23,357 nucleotides of DNA from Ophiothrix spiculata (taxonomy: Eukaryota > Echinodermata > Ophiuroidea > Amphilepidida > Ophiotrichidae), in NCBI GenBank assembly GCA_000969725.1, contig JXSR01S044736.1; one strand, given 5' to 3'. Made by a program: the position numbers and the translations under genes. Below are positions 9,438 to 19,147 of this stretch, one piece after another (position 1 is the first letter of the stretch; the number at the start of each line of letters is the position of its first letter). Under the pieces are notes generated by a model, which was given only the letters and a program-made list of their open reading frames with translations, made no database searches and was not told where the DNA came from.

Positions 9438-10464
9438 CTGCATGAACGAATGAGGTGAAAGAAAAGAAAAGAAGGGTTGTTAGATAGCGATGTTAATAAA
9501 GCAGTTGTTAGCATTAATAGGTTTGATCATTTTTATAGCAACACAAGAATCAGAAACATGAAATTTGTCAGCCCATGCCCCTCAACTTTTGTGAATATGC
9601 AAGTCAATTATGTACATGATTTTGTTATTTTAGGCTTAAAAATGATTTTTGCACATCAAGATAGTAGTAGCCAAAGTCATTTGACAATGGTGTAACCAGA
9701 GTGGGAGAAGGGTCAAGGGGGCAGGAGCTCCTCCCTACCTGGTCAAACCTGGACTCCTCTTCTCCCACCAATTAAATTCAGAAAATAACTGATTGAATGG
9801 AATGGCCTGCTCAAAATATGAATATGTCTTGTTACATAATTTTCATTTGGTGACTTCAATTCAAAATGCTTTGACTTTTGTTCAAATTATACTCTCTGAT
9901 GTAATTAGGAGTATCAAATCAATTGAGTGCATCCAGTGTCTAATGGTTTATTCAAAATCAGTAAAATTGCGTCATTTGTTATCCATCAACACACAGTGTC
10001 TACATGTGCAATACATAAAGGGCACTGCGTGTAAAAGACTGCGCGTCGATGGACATCATACGATGCATATCAACAGACTCTGATGAAACTGTAATCTAAG
10101 TTTATAAAATAACCTACTTGCCATTTGCCACTGATATCATAAAGAATGCATTTCATGGGATTTCAAAAATATGGTCATATTATAACCAGAGCATCATCAT
10201 GACATATTAAAAACCCACACCTTTCTGAAACATAAAGGGTGCTCTTCTAGTGCAAGATAAGAGAAAGAAAAGTGTGCAAGGAAGATACTTGGTGGAAATT
10301 TAAACAGGGATAGGCACACCACTTTCCAAGAAAGGGATATGTTGTAAACGGACATTTGATTTAGCTAAGGAAAGAGCATCGTGTGAGTGCAAGAAAGTCA
10401 TATCTACAATACCTGTCATTGGTCATTAATTTGGATCACACCCTGTATAATATCCAGTCTTGGG
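9438..10464 (-). other. Intron sequence without a recognised feature
   Basis: First part (in coordinates) of the 4.8-kb intron between exons 14446-14230 and 9437-9261. The ORFs at 9477-9695 and 9793-10083 are on the opposite strand and have no family motif. A weak gtgggagaagg/cttctcccac inverted pair occurs near 9700-9772. Confidence 0.6.
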
Positions 10465-10573
10465 TCAGTGGCTCTTGAAATGGTTCATTCTTCAGTCTTC
10501 AGTCAAGGGAGCCAAACGGCCAGGATAATATGATAGAGTACACTTTCAGTGTCACCATCTTAAGAGCCACTGA
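10465..10573. mobile_element. Short inverted-repeat element, about 110 bp
   Basis: tcagtggctcttgaaatggt at the left is mirrored by accatcttaagagccactga at the right, with a non-coding middle. It abuts the next element with only a few bases between. Confidence 0.7.
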
Positions 10574-10575
10574 TA

Positions 10576-11018
10576 TATGTGACCCGTCATATCGAAAGGT
10601 ACCTTAATATTGGCATAGTAAATTACGAGATTATCAAGCTGAGCATAGTCAAAAATCACATCCAAGGTCGAATTTCTAATTTCATCAGAAACGTTACCTT
10701 TGAAGTGTACTCTATCATATTAATCAGGCTCCAACATCCAAAACATAAGATTAATTTGTTAAAAAACAAGATAAAAATCCTTTCTCCATTCAAGTTTTAC
10801 CAGTACAGAAACTTTAAACTGGATTTTCTCAGAACTATAGTTTTCTGAATCAGCCCGATGCCTTTTACCAATTTGGATGTAACTTCGCTATCGAACATCC
10901 AATAACTAAAAGCAAGGTGTCATTTTAAAGCTGAAAATATAATCTTTCAGATGAGACCAAAAAATCAATTTTCATTTTGGGACCCTTAAGGTACCTTTCA
11001 ATATGATGGGTCACATAT
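10576..11018. mobile_element. MITE family 'gtgacccgtcatatcg', copy 1
   Basis: The terminal inverted repeats are atgtgacccgtcatatcgaa...aggtacctta and taaggtacctttcaatatga...tgggtcacat, about 440 bp apart. It shares its whole length with 13693-14143, including the ggtcgaatttcta, tttgaagtgta and ccaatttggatgtaact stretches. The 89-codon ORF inside is not shared as an intact frame with copy 2, so it is not a conserved gene. Confidence 0.9.
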
Positions 11019-11540
11019 GGCAGGGAAATTTTGGGGGATTTTTTTACATTCTAGTGACTAGATGTAAAATAAATAGTACTTAAGGCAGCTATTGAAGATA
11101 CAATTTTTCTTGCACTTACATGATGAGATAAGGTAAAGAGGACGATCTTACAGGTCAGGGAGCCTATCTCTCTTCTTCCACAAATGTGAGGATGCTGCAA
11201 AGGTCCATTCACTACAAGTCTGTTACAATGCTGCAATCTATTTAACAACTACATAAAGGGACACTGTACTTTGATTAACACTTAATAGACAGGCTGTTCA
11301 GTTTGTGATGTGATACAAAGAAGCGTGTGTGTATCTGAACACAGCACAGTTGCAGCAGACAAATAAAAGTGTGAGTTTTACATGACACTCAAGTATCAGC
11401 ATATCTCACGCACATGATTAGGATTACCATTGCATATGAATGTAAAGCCTCGCAATTCCTGCCTATTTAGTGATTATCACAGTATAGGATGGGTGGTCTA
11501 CCTATGTGTAACTACTGACTAGGGTTCAAAGAGTTTAGAA
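11019..11540 (-). other. Intron sequence without a recognised feature
   Basis: No inverted repeat, RNA gene or coding exon seen. The 65-codon minus ORF at 11051-11248 has no motif and no xylosyltransferase similarity. Confidence 0.55.
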
Positions 11541-11684
11541 GTTACTTCAAATCTCAACCGGCGGCTGATTTCCCGGAACCGGCGGTTCTGGAAGGTTGCC
11601 ATTGTTCAGAACAATAGCAACTGACCAGAACCGTGGGTTCCAGGCAGTCAGTCAACCGCCGGTTGAGTTTTGAAAGTGGTCCCT
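11541..11684. mobile_element. MITE, cttcaaaactcaac family, copy 3
   Basis: The left end gttacttcaaatctcaaccg...gcggctg pairs with caaccgccggttgagttttg...aaagtggtcccc-like text on the right. The middle, attgttcagaacaatagcaa, is shared with the 7511 copy. Confidence 0.85.
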
Positions 11685-12294
11685 TATATAAAAACATAAA
11701 AGGAAAATGCAACGTTATTTGTTAGCTATGTGATCAAAAGATAAAACCTTCCCTTTTCCACTGTTATCACACACAAAAATTTTCAGCTGTATCGAAAACG
11801 AACTGTTACAATTGAACAAATTCTTTAACACATGTAGAAATGCTCTGAAGCATGCATACAATGGTTCATCTTGGAAAATGTTATGAAGTTATAAAATACT
11901 GACAAATGAATCATAAATGTTGAATAGTTGATGCAAGCCTTTCACATGAAATGTGAGCAACGCGGAAGAGAATGTAAGAAAAATGCAAATAATTATTACA
12001 ATAATGAGAAACTGTGTTATGTCTTTTTTGTTGTAATATTTTTGTCCAAATTGGAAATGCATATCTTGAGACTGAATTTCAAAATATCAATTTGTTTAAA
12101 ACCTGTGTCCAAAAATGGCTAGGAGTTGAAAACTGCTATTTTCAGTTTGACTACTTCAATGAAAGCATTCTAAAGAATGCAAAACCCATTCCAAGATGCA
12201 CTCTAGACTCTGAGGTTATGGTAGACTCTCAATTATATCATTTGTAATTCTAATTCTATCATAATTTCAAAGCAGTTGTAGCATACCATTAGTG
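11685..12294 (-). other. Intron sequence without a recognised feature
   Basis: AT-rich. Two short overlapping plus-strand ORFs (11928-12122, 12014-12247) have no family motif and lie antisense to the gene. Confidence 0.55.
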
Positions 12295-12389
12295 GGCTTT
12301 CAGATTATTATAAAGATAAAAAAATAAAATCATGGGTGACAGAAGGCAATTGCAGATCTTTTATTATAGTGCATAGACCAACCCTGGCT
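12295..12389. repeat. Second exact copy of the 95-bp sequence, ending at the gap
   Basis: Identical to 5205-5299 in the same orientation, at an offset of 7,090 bases, and stops exactly where the run of N begins. Confidence 0.9.
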
Positions 12390-13049
12390 NNNNNNNNNNN
12401 NNNNNNNNNNNNNNNNNNNNNNNNNNNNNNNNNNNNNNNNNNNNNNNNNNNNNNNNNNNNNNNNNNNNNNNNNNNNNNNNNNNNNNNNNNNNNNNNNNNN
12501 NNNNNNNNNNNNNNNNNNNNNNNNNNNNNNNNNNNNNNNNNNNNNNNNNNNNNNNNNNNNNNNNNNNNNNNNNNNNNNNNNNNNNNNNNNNNNNNNNNNN
12601 NNNNNNNNNNNNNNNNNNNNNNNNNNNNNNNNNNNNNNNNNNNNNNNNNNNNNNNNNNNNNNNNNNNNNNNNNNNNNNNNNNNNNNNNNNNNNNNNNNNN
12701 NNNNNNNNNNNNNNNNNNNNNNNNNNNNNNNNNNNNNNNNNNNNNNNNNNNNNNNNNNNNNNNNNNNNNNNNNNNNNNNNNNNNNNNNNNNNNNNNNNNN
12801 NNNNNNNNNNNNNNNNNNNNNNNNNNNNNNNNNNNNNNNNNNNNNNNNNNNNNNNNNNNNNNNNNNNNNNNNNNNNNNNNNNNNNNNNNNNNNNNNNNNN
12901 NNNNNNNNNNNNNNNNNNNNNNNNNNNNNNNNNNNNNNNNNNNNNNNNNNNNNNNNNNNNNNNNNNNNNNNNNNNNNNNNNNNNNNNNNNNNNNNNNNNN
13001 NNNNNNNNNNNNNNNNNNNNNNNNNNNNNNNNNNNNNNNNNNNNNNNNN
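12390..13049. other. Assembly gap (660 N)
   Basis: Undetermined bases inside the intron upstream of exon A. Long open frames reported across it are an artefact of N translating as X. Confidence 0.99.
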
Positions 13050-13692
13050 GGTTCTATAAACAGCAAATTTCCAACAAGAAGTGTTTCTTTGTTAGTTTTA
13101 CAATGTAAAAGCAACTTGAATTCTCTGAGAAATTTCAGAAGTTATTTTACTTTTGAATGACAAATGCAAGCCAAACAACAATTCAGCTGAATATTCTGAA
13201 ACAGCTCGTCAATGTAGGTCACTAGTAAGATTCAAAATGAGAAGATGATGATTTAAAACTACATATGTGTCTGTTCATCTCTATACAGCCGTAAATGGAG
13301 GAAACTTCATTTTGCGCTTTAGGTGAAAATACATCTCAAGGTCATAATTTGCCAAAATCGATTTTTTGGACAGATTCACACATTTTTAAGCTTATTTCAA
13401 AACACCTGCAAAGTGTCATTTCAAGAAAATGATCAGAAATATGAAATATATCTCTATATTCTGAGGACAATCAATAGAAAATAGATCTTTGAATGTGTTG
13501 ATCTCAGTTTCACATTTTACTCGCTGACAATCTTTAACGGGCCATAACTTGGGTTTCTGGATGCCTCATAATATTGTTCTTCAAGTGACACTCAGGTGAT
13601 AGTGTCACATGAAGAACCATTGCAAGAGTCACTGACATATCAGAGACATTTTTTTCTAATCTAGTGGCAACGTGTTAAATATATATGGCAAT
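13050..13692 (-). other. Intron sequence; small hairpin at 13576-13617
   Basis: No gene. The hairpin has arms gttcttcaagtgacact and agtgtcacatgaagaac with one mismatch around an 8-nt loop. Confidence 0.6.
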
Positions 13693-14143
13693 ATGTGACC
13701 CATCATATCGAAAGGTACCTTAAGGTTGGCATAGTAAATTACAAAATACGGGCCATTGAAGCTGAGCATAGTTAAAAATCACGTCCAAGGTCGAATTTCT
13801 AGTTTCATCAGAAATGTTACCTTTGAAGTGTATTCTATCATATTAATCAGGTTCCAACATCCAAAGCATAAGACAAATGTTTTAAAAACCAAGATAAAAA
13901 TCTTTTCTCCATTCAAGTTTTACCAGTAAAGAAACTTTAAACTCAATTTTCTCAGAACTAGAGTTTTCTGAATCAGCCCGATGCCTTTTGCCAATTTGGA
14001 TGTAACTTTGCAGTAGAACATCCAAAAACCAAATGCAAGGTGTCATTTTAAAGCTTAAAATATAATCTTTCAGATGAGACAAAAAAAAAATCAATTTTCA
14101 TTTTGGGACCCTTAAGGTACCTTTCGATATGACGGGTCACATA
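13693..14143. mobile_element. MITE family 'gtgacccgtcatatcg', copy 2
   Basis: The ends atgtgacccatcatatcgaa...aggtacctta and taaggtacctttcgatatga...cgggtcacat are inverted repeats. It aligns along its length with copy 1 at 10576-11018 in the same orientation. It ends about 85 bp from the 3' end of exon 14446-14230. Confidence 0.9.
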
Positions 14144-14229
14144 TAACATGGGGCAGTCATTGCATACATGACGTTCTCACACTCTAAAAAATGTACATTT
14201 CAATGCAAATTTTGGAAAGCAATTCATAC

Positions 14230-14446
14230 CTCTGCTGGCAGCAATGTGTACTGGTACATCTGTCTTAATCCCTTCAACAGAGGATTATCTGCCGTCACAA
14301 GATAATTCACAAACTCCCTGTTGACGATAATCCAGTCAGATCCTCCATCCAGAGATATACCAGATGGCAGTTCCCTTTCGCCGATTCGCCACATGTGAGT
14401 GTCGCATTCATAAAAGATTTTGTCTAGACCCTGCTTCTTGATAAAT
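14230..14446 (-). CDS. xylt: Xylosyltransferase exon ([12 protein letters not shown] to LLPAE)
   Basis: A 217-nt exon of the GT14 catalytic domain. Its first base completes the split Arg, then it reads [20 protein letters not shown], a middle with [16 protein letters not shown], and ends YQYTLLPAE. Landmarks shared with vertebrate XYLT1/2 are KQGLD--F-ECD-HMWR-G-R--P-GI, DGGSDW and Q-Y-YTLLPAE. In the related GT14 enzyme C2GnT the Glu of the PDE motif is the catalytic base. By position, the last Glu of LLPAE is the likely equivalent here (inference), and it is encoded by the very last codon of this exon. Acceptor ttattgtag, donor GCAGAG/gtatga, end phase 0. The phase-0 end lets it join either exon A or exon B. 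The next exon upstream is 7.2 kb away. Confidence 0.95.
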
Positions 14447-14940
14447 CTACAATAAATGGAAATCAAAGTATTGAATTAATATGGGATATGATAAGCCATT
14501 CAAATTACTAAAAAGATATATTTTGTCATCATCTAGGTAAGTTAAAAATTACTAATGATATGTGTAAAGTTAGCTGGTCCCTTAATTATACAAACCTATT
14601 AGTCCACTTTTATAAAAGAAAAAGAAATTTGACAATGACAAAACATAGCATTATTCGTCTGAGTGGAGTAAGAAAACAAATAGCTATAACAATAAAAATA
14701 AAAATGTTAGTAAAAATGTTTGTTACACTCTCTTTCTATACTAGTATAAATTTGCAGAAACTACAATGTTGTTATACCATACCAGTTGGAATCTTTCCTA
14801 AAAACTACAAATCTACTAGATTATTCTGTTTGGGGTATAACTAACTGCTCATTTGGTTACATCATTCCTGTTAAAGAATCCTGTTTAAGTTAAAGTTAAC
14901 AACATATTTGGTTAATCTATTAATTTACATTTTTAAACAT
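14447..14940 (-). other. Intron sequence without a recognised feature
   Basis: Upstream side of exon 14446-14230. The 94-codon opposite-strand ORF at 14560-14844 is AT-driven (Lys/Ile/Leu rich) with no motif. Confidence 0.55.
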
Positions 14941-15095
14941 ATGTGTCCCGCCGCGGCAAAAGGACACAATTGTCGTCTTCTACATGTAGCTCATTGTAGC
15001 ATATCATATGTATACTAGTTGTATACATCAGATATGCTACAATAAGCAACATGTACGAGCCGACAACTGCATCCTTTTGCCGCGGCGGGACACAT
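14941..15095. mobile_element. 155-bp near-perfect palindromic element
   Basis: The arms begin atgtgtcccgccgcggcaaa and end ttgccgcggcgggacacat. They continue inwards through aaaggac, ctacatgta, attgtagcatat and tgtatac with few mismatches, leaving a loop of only a few bases. The CG-rich tips (cccgccgcgg) stand out in AT-rich intron. Confidence 0.9.
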
Positions 15096-15874
15096 ATTAT
15101 AATAATTCACTATTCAATAAACTATAGAGAAAATAATGCAGCATCCGTGTGTTAAAATGTATGTCTACGTAAACACATTAAATTTGTATGCCAATAAATG
15201 GCGATGCTTGATGTATACTTGCTATGGAATCCCTATGTAATATCACTAGATTATACTTAAAGGTTTATGTAATATTTTATTTTCTGTCCTGCATGGAAAC
15301 CAAATTCGGATTATTCAGATTTATTGAAAAATACATAAAATCTTACAGCGTGCAGATTTTGAAAATATACACACAGGTATCATTAGCATAATGTTGTATT
15401 TGCATGGTTTGTCTCTTTGGAGTTGACTTTGGCAAGAAGACAGAAGATCAAAATACCCCAAATATGAGCTCCATGGCAGAAAACATCATTACACTAAGTG
15501 GTATACATAATCTAGTATCTCGACTCAATATCTATTAGAAGTGTGCAACACCATTGCATTTGCTGCCATTCATGACAATTTTTTCAATGAGTTTTTGGCA
15601 GCTGCTTCTAGTTTAGTGAGTGAGTGCTTCCCCGTTTCCACTTGAGTTACCCCAACCCGGAGGTAAGTTATATGTACAGGACAGGAATGAATGGTGGGAT
15701 CATAATGATAAGATTGGTTAAGCTTAAATTGAAATCGCTCTCTATATACATGATATGACAGATATGGTTAGCCTCAATTAAGGAAGGGCTGCCTCATGCG
15801 TGTTTAGGACAATAATTTGTGTGATGGATTGTATGGGAGGAATACCATGTGATATTCTATTACATGTAGTGGTT
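15096..15874 (-). other. Intron sequence without a recognised feature
   Basis: No coding exon, RNA gene or clear repeat seen in about 780 bp. Confidence 0.5.
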
Positions 15875-16141
15875 TGCAATTGAGGACCCTAGAACTAAAA
15901 GGGGGTTAAGTCAAAAAATCTTGAAAATTGAGTTGTGTCAATTTCCTGCTACAGAATTCTCATTTCTACATTCTGTACAAGTCTTGTAGTGATTTGATGA
16001 TCAGAGCATGTGTAAGAGTCACTGCAAGATACAGCAATACCATTCAAGACAACACAAATGATATGATGTTTGTGCCATTTTCTCAGTTTGTACTCAATGT
16101 GACTTAACCCCCTTCTGGTTCTATAGGGTCCTCAATTGTAA
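15875..16141. mobile_element. MITE-like element, about 265 bp
   Basis: The left end gcaattgaggaccctagaac...gggggttaagtca pairs with tgacttaacccccttctggt...agggtcctcaattgta on the right, arms of about 38 bp. The interior is non-coding. Confidence 0.88.
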
Positions 16142-16517
16142 GTGACATTTATTTACAGTTCTGTCAATATTCATTTGGTTTGATCATCTGAAGATGAGGT
16201 ACAGAGAGTGGATAAGGGAGATACAATTAAAGAGCCCAATGGAGTAGTATTGAATGATATGATATAAGGGATTATGATCGTAAGGTTCTGAAATCATTTC
16301 TGTGATGACAAAAATATTTTATTCAATGGTTCTCAGTATCGCATTTAACAGAATCAGGATTTGTCCCTAGATGTACATTAATGGATGGATTGAAATTTCT
16401 GCATCTTTGCAAAGATTATTTCCATGGCTCCAGGATGGCATCGGCAATAAACAAATTCTGCAACTATGGAAAAGTTAATAGAATCAAAGTTACTTCCGTG
16501 TTCCTCCAGTGGGTTTA

Positions 16518-16850
16518 TTAAAGCAACACTATAATAAGATTTTGGTCAAAAACAGCATGAAATGAAGGAATGTGACTATCTAAAAGCATTTTCAAATGTA
16601 TTTTGTCAAAAAATTGTTTTACCACTGAAAAAGGGACATGCATGCTTACCTATACTAATACATGTGGAATTAAATTCAGGGTCCTGAATTTAATTCAACA
16701 AATGGCCATAACAGAAAAAGTAAGCATATTTAAGCCAAATCATTTGGAGGGTATAAATATCCACCCAAAACAAACCCAATAAGCTAAAAAAATCAGAAGT
16801 CATGGGTGACAGAGGCGCTTCATTTTTGACACTTTATAGTATTGCTTTAA
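16518..16850. mobile_element. MITE-like element, about 333 bp, with a central palindrome
   Basis: The left end ttaaagcaacactataata is mirrored by actttatagtattgctttaa. At 16667-16696 it holds a perfect palindrome (gaattaaattcagg, 2-nt spacer, cctgaatttaattc). Confidence 0.7.
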
Positions 16851-17756
16851 CGTTGGTAGTTTTACAGAATATTTCATTAAAAAATATGTTTACTGACATC
16901 AGTGTTCCCTATACAGTTTTTGAGCTTGGACCAACTTGGCTGATAATGATAAAGTTGAAAAGTTGCTTTTACCAAAATCACAAGCTGTGATTGAAAAAGG
17001 GCTAAGTTACAGAAAACGCATCTTTCCCACACAATTCAAAATGCCTATTGTACTAATTTCCAAACTCTTGTTCCAATTGTGCACCACACATCCTTAGTGG
17101 AAACACTGCATGACAGTAGGTTTAGATGGATGCCAATGGTCCATGTCATCTGTCCCAACCATTCCTTGTCACAAAATCAACTATCATAAATAACACATAC
17201 TATATACCACAGTAAATCTCATGAACTGCAAAAGCAAACTTCACTGCAAAGCAAATTTCACTTAAGAGTACTAACTAGAAACCTCACCTCGGACTTATTC
17301 AATACTTTGTTTTCATAATTTAGTCTTGCTTTTGAAAAGATTTTGGAGGTTTGGATATTGAATCCATAGTTAACATTCACACCACTGCATTTAGTGCATT
17401 GAAATCACTTCAATATAGAGTGCAACAGCAACAGATTTATGTACACTTAGTAGATTTGAAATTCACAGCAAAGAACTGATGAAATTCTCAAAGATAAGGA
17501 TAAAAGAGATTACTAAATTCAAACAAGAAAATAGTGCACTTATACTACTTAACGGTTTGTAATGAAGGCTTAATTCATAGTTTTTTCTTCTTATAGAATA
17601 TATTCTATGCCAATTTTGTGCAATACGCGTATTAGTTATTCAATAAAATTTCATATCTATGTAATAACGACTATTTCATGATAGAATATTCAATGCAGAT
17701 GCAAATAAAGAAGTATTCTACACAATATTATTGAATCCGTAAGGTCTATTAGTGTA
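16851..17756 (-). other. Intron sequence without a recognised feature
   Basis: AT-rich, no exon or repeat structure that I can support. A 62-codon antisense ORF (16802-16990) crosses the end of the preceding MITE and is not credible. Confidence 0.5.
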
Positions 17757-17995
17757 TAGGGGAGCATAATTTAATCGGCAACTTCCAGGGGAGCTAAACC
17801 CTGATCAGACCACATATGCACCACGGCTGGCCGGATCAGCACCCAATTTTTGTAAGGGTTTCCACAAGACAATTAGTAGTTAGCTCCTTGTACAACGAAA
17901 TTTCAAGCACACTCAACTTTTTTTGCCACCAACAGGGTTCAAACTCAGGACCTTATGCACCGCAAGGGAGTGCCTCACCATTTGAGTTAACTTGA
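17757..17995 (-). mobile_element. tRNA-derived SINE (minus strand)
   Basis: Read on the minus strand the head contains ttaactcaaatggtgaggca, like a pol III A box. About 44 nt later comes gagtttgaaccct, like a B box (GGTTCRANNCC); the spacing is right for a tRNA-like promoter. A non-tRNA body follows (…gctgatccggccagccgtgg…) down to about 17757. No tRNA cloverleaf can be closed, so it is a SINE and not a tRNA gene. The exact tail end is uncertain. Confidence 0.65.
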
Positions 17996-18206
17996 ATGTA
18001 GGCATTCATTACTGAAAATATATACTCTTTGAAATACAACATTACAAGTTGCTACTTTGAGTTTTACCTACAGATTGAGAGAAGGCCAATTGTAGCAAGA
18101 ACCTCGGGAGTGATAAGTTCTACCATCATCTTCATCTCATAATCAATCAATATCCATAGCTAGGAGCGAACCTGCATCACAGAACTTCACCCAGTGAAAA
18201 CAAATG

Positions 18207-18230
18207 TGGGGATCCCAAAGGAATCCCCAC
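18207..18230. repeat. Small hairpin
   Basis: gtggggatccc and ggaatccccac form an inverted pair around aaa, with one mismatch. Confidence 0.6.
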
Positions 18231-18764
18231 TGAAAACAAACTGCAATTTCCTTTATCCCGAGTGTGTCACTACTTTATGAGATAAAGCACTTTGTTGCTA
18301 GCATAATTGTGTCTCATTTTCAATAACCTCTGGACATCCAATTCCAGCATTTGCAACTGGCAATATCACAAACCATTAATTTAGCTGAGATTAAATCAAG
18401 ACCTATTTTCATATAATAAAGATTTTTATCATCTTCAGTTTAAAACAAGTTAGCATATATTGAGAAATCTACACTACGTTCTGTTCAATCTATTATTACA
18501 AAATGATGTTAGTACACTAGTCTGCGGAAAAAAAAAGGAAAAGAGGCAAAAGGGGAAGGAATAGGCATATTTTTCTATGTATAGTCAACATTTGCGATAA
18601 GCTTTATTAGTGATTTCCAAATTTTTAAACTAATTTTTCTTTCTTTTACATATGCTCCTGTGTCATGAGTAGCATGTAAAGTCTGCAGATCGGTAAGTGA
18701 TATCGATCCCGGTAGCGGGCACTCAACTTTGAAATATGCGCCATGTGTCACCAAAAACACCCTG

Positions 18765-19085
18765 CTTTTTTCGCTCGCTGCCCCTGAGACCCCCTATTTT
18801 TACCAATTGTCACTCAATGACCCATATTTTTTAAACTTCCTTGTCACCAAAATAACCTTTGTCACTCAAAGACCCACCATATTCTTAATTCGATGTAATT
18901 TTTCAACAAAATTGTGAATTTTGTTAAAAATTTTCGCAAAAATTGTCAATAATGTCACAAAATGTATCACAATTTGACTCGGAAAACCCTACTTTTGGTG
19001 AATTTTGCCCAAAGACCTCCATTTTTGCACTTTGCCACTGAAAGACCCCCATTTTTGACCCAATTTGTCACCGAAAGATCCCTAC
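18765..19085. repeat. Diverged tandem array with an 'aaagacccccatttttg' theme
   Basis: Loosely spaced, decayed copies of ttgtcac(t)caaagacccccattttt occur at about 18785, 18808, 18840, 18860, 19008, 19030 and 19062. They are flanked by gatatcgatcccggtagcgg (about 18698) and, inverted, cctgggatatcgat (about 19133-19146), so the whole may be one 18697-19147 element. Confidence 0.55.
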
Positions 19086-19147
19086 TTCCGAGTGCTCGGT
19101 AGCACTCATACGTCACTTCCATATATGAGTGCACCTGGGATATCGAT

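Noticed and set aside
9063..9458. 131-codon plus-strand ORF
   Set aside because: It is the antisense shadow of exons A and B.
12308..13160. Long open frames of 268 and 274 codons on both strands
   Set aside because: They exist only because the 660-N gap is translated as X; the real sequence on either side gives short frames with no motif.
13576..13617. microRNA precursor
   Set aside because: The hairpin is only about 42 nt with 17-bp arms, shorter than typical precursors, and there is no expression evidence.
17935..17995. A functional tRNA gene on the minus strand
   Set aside because: A and B box-like sequences are present but I cannot close a cloverleaf or acceptor stem; a SINE explains it better.
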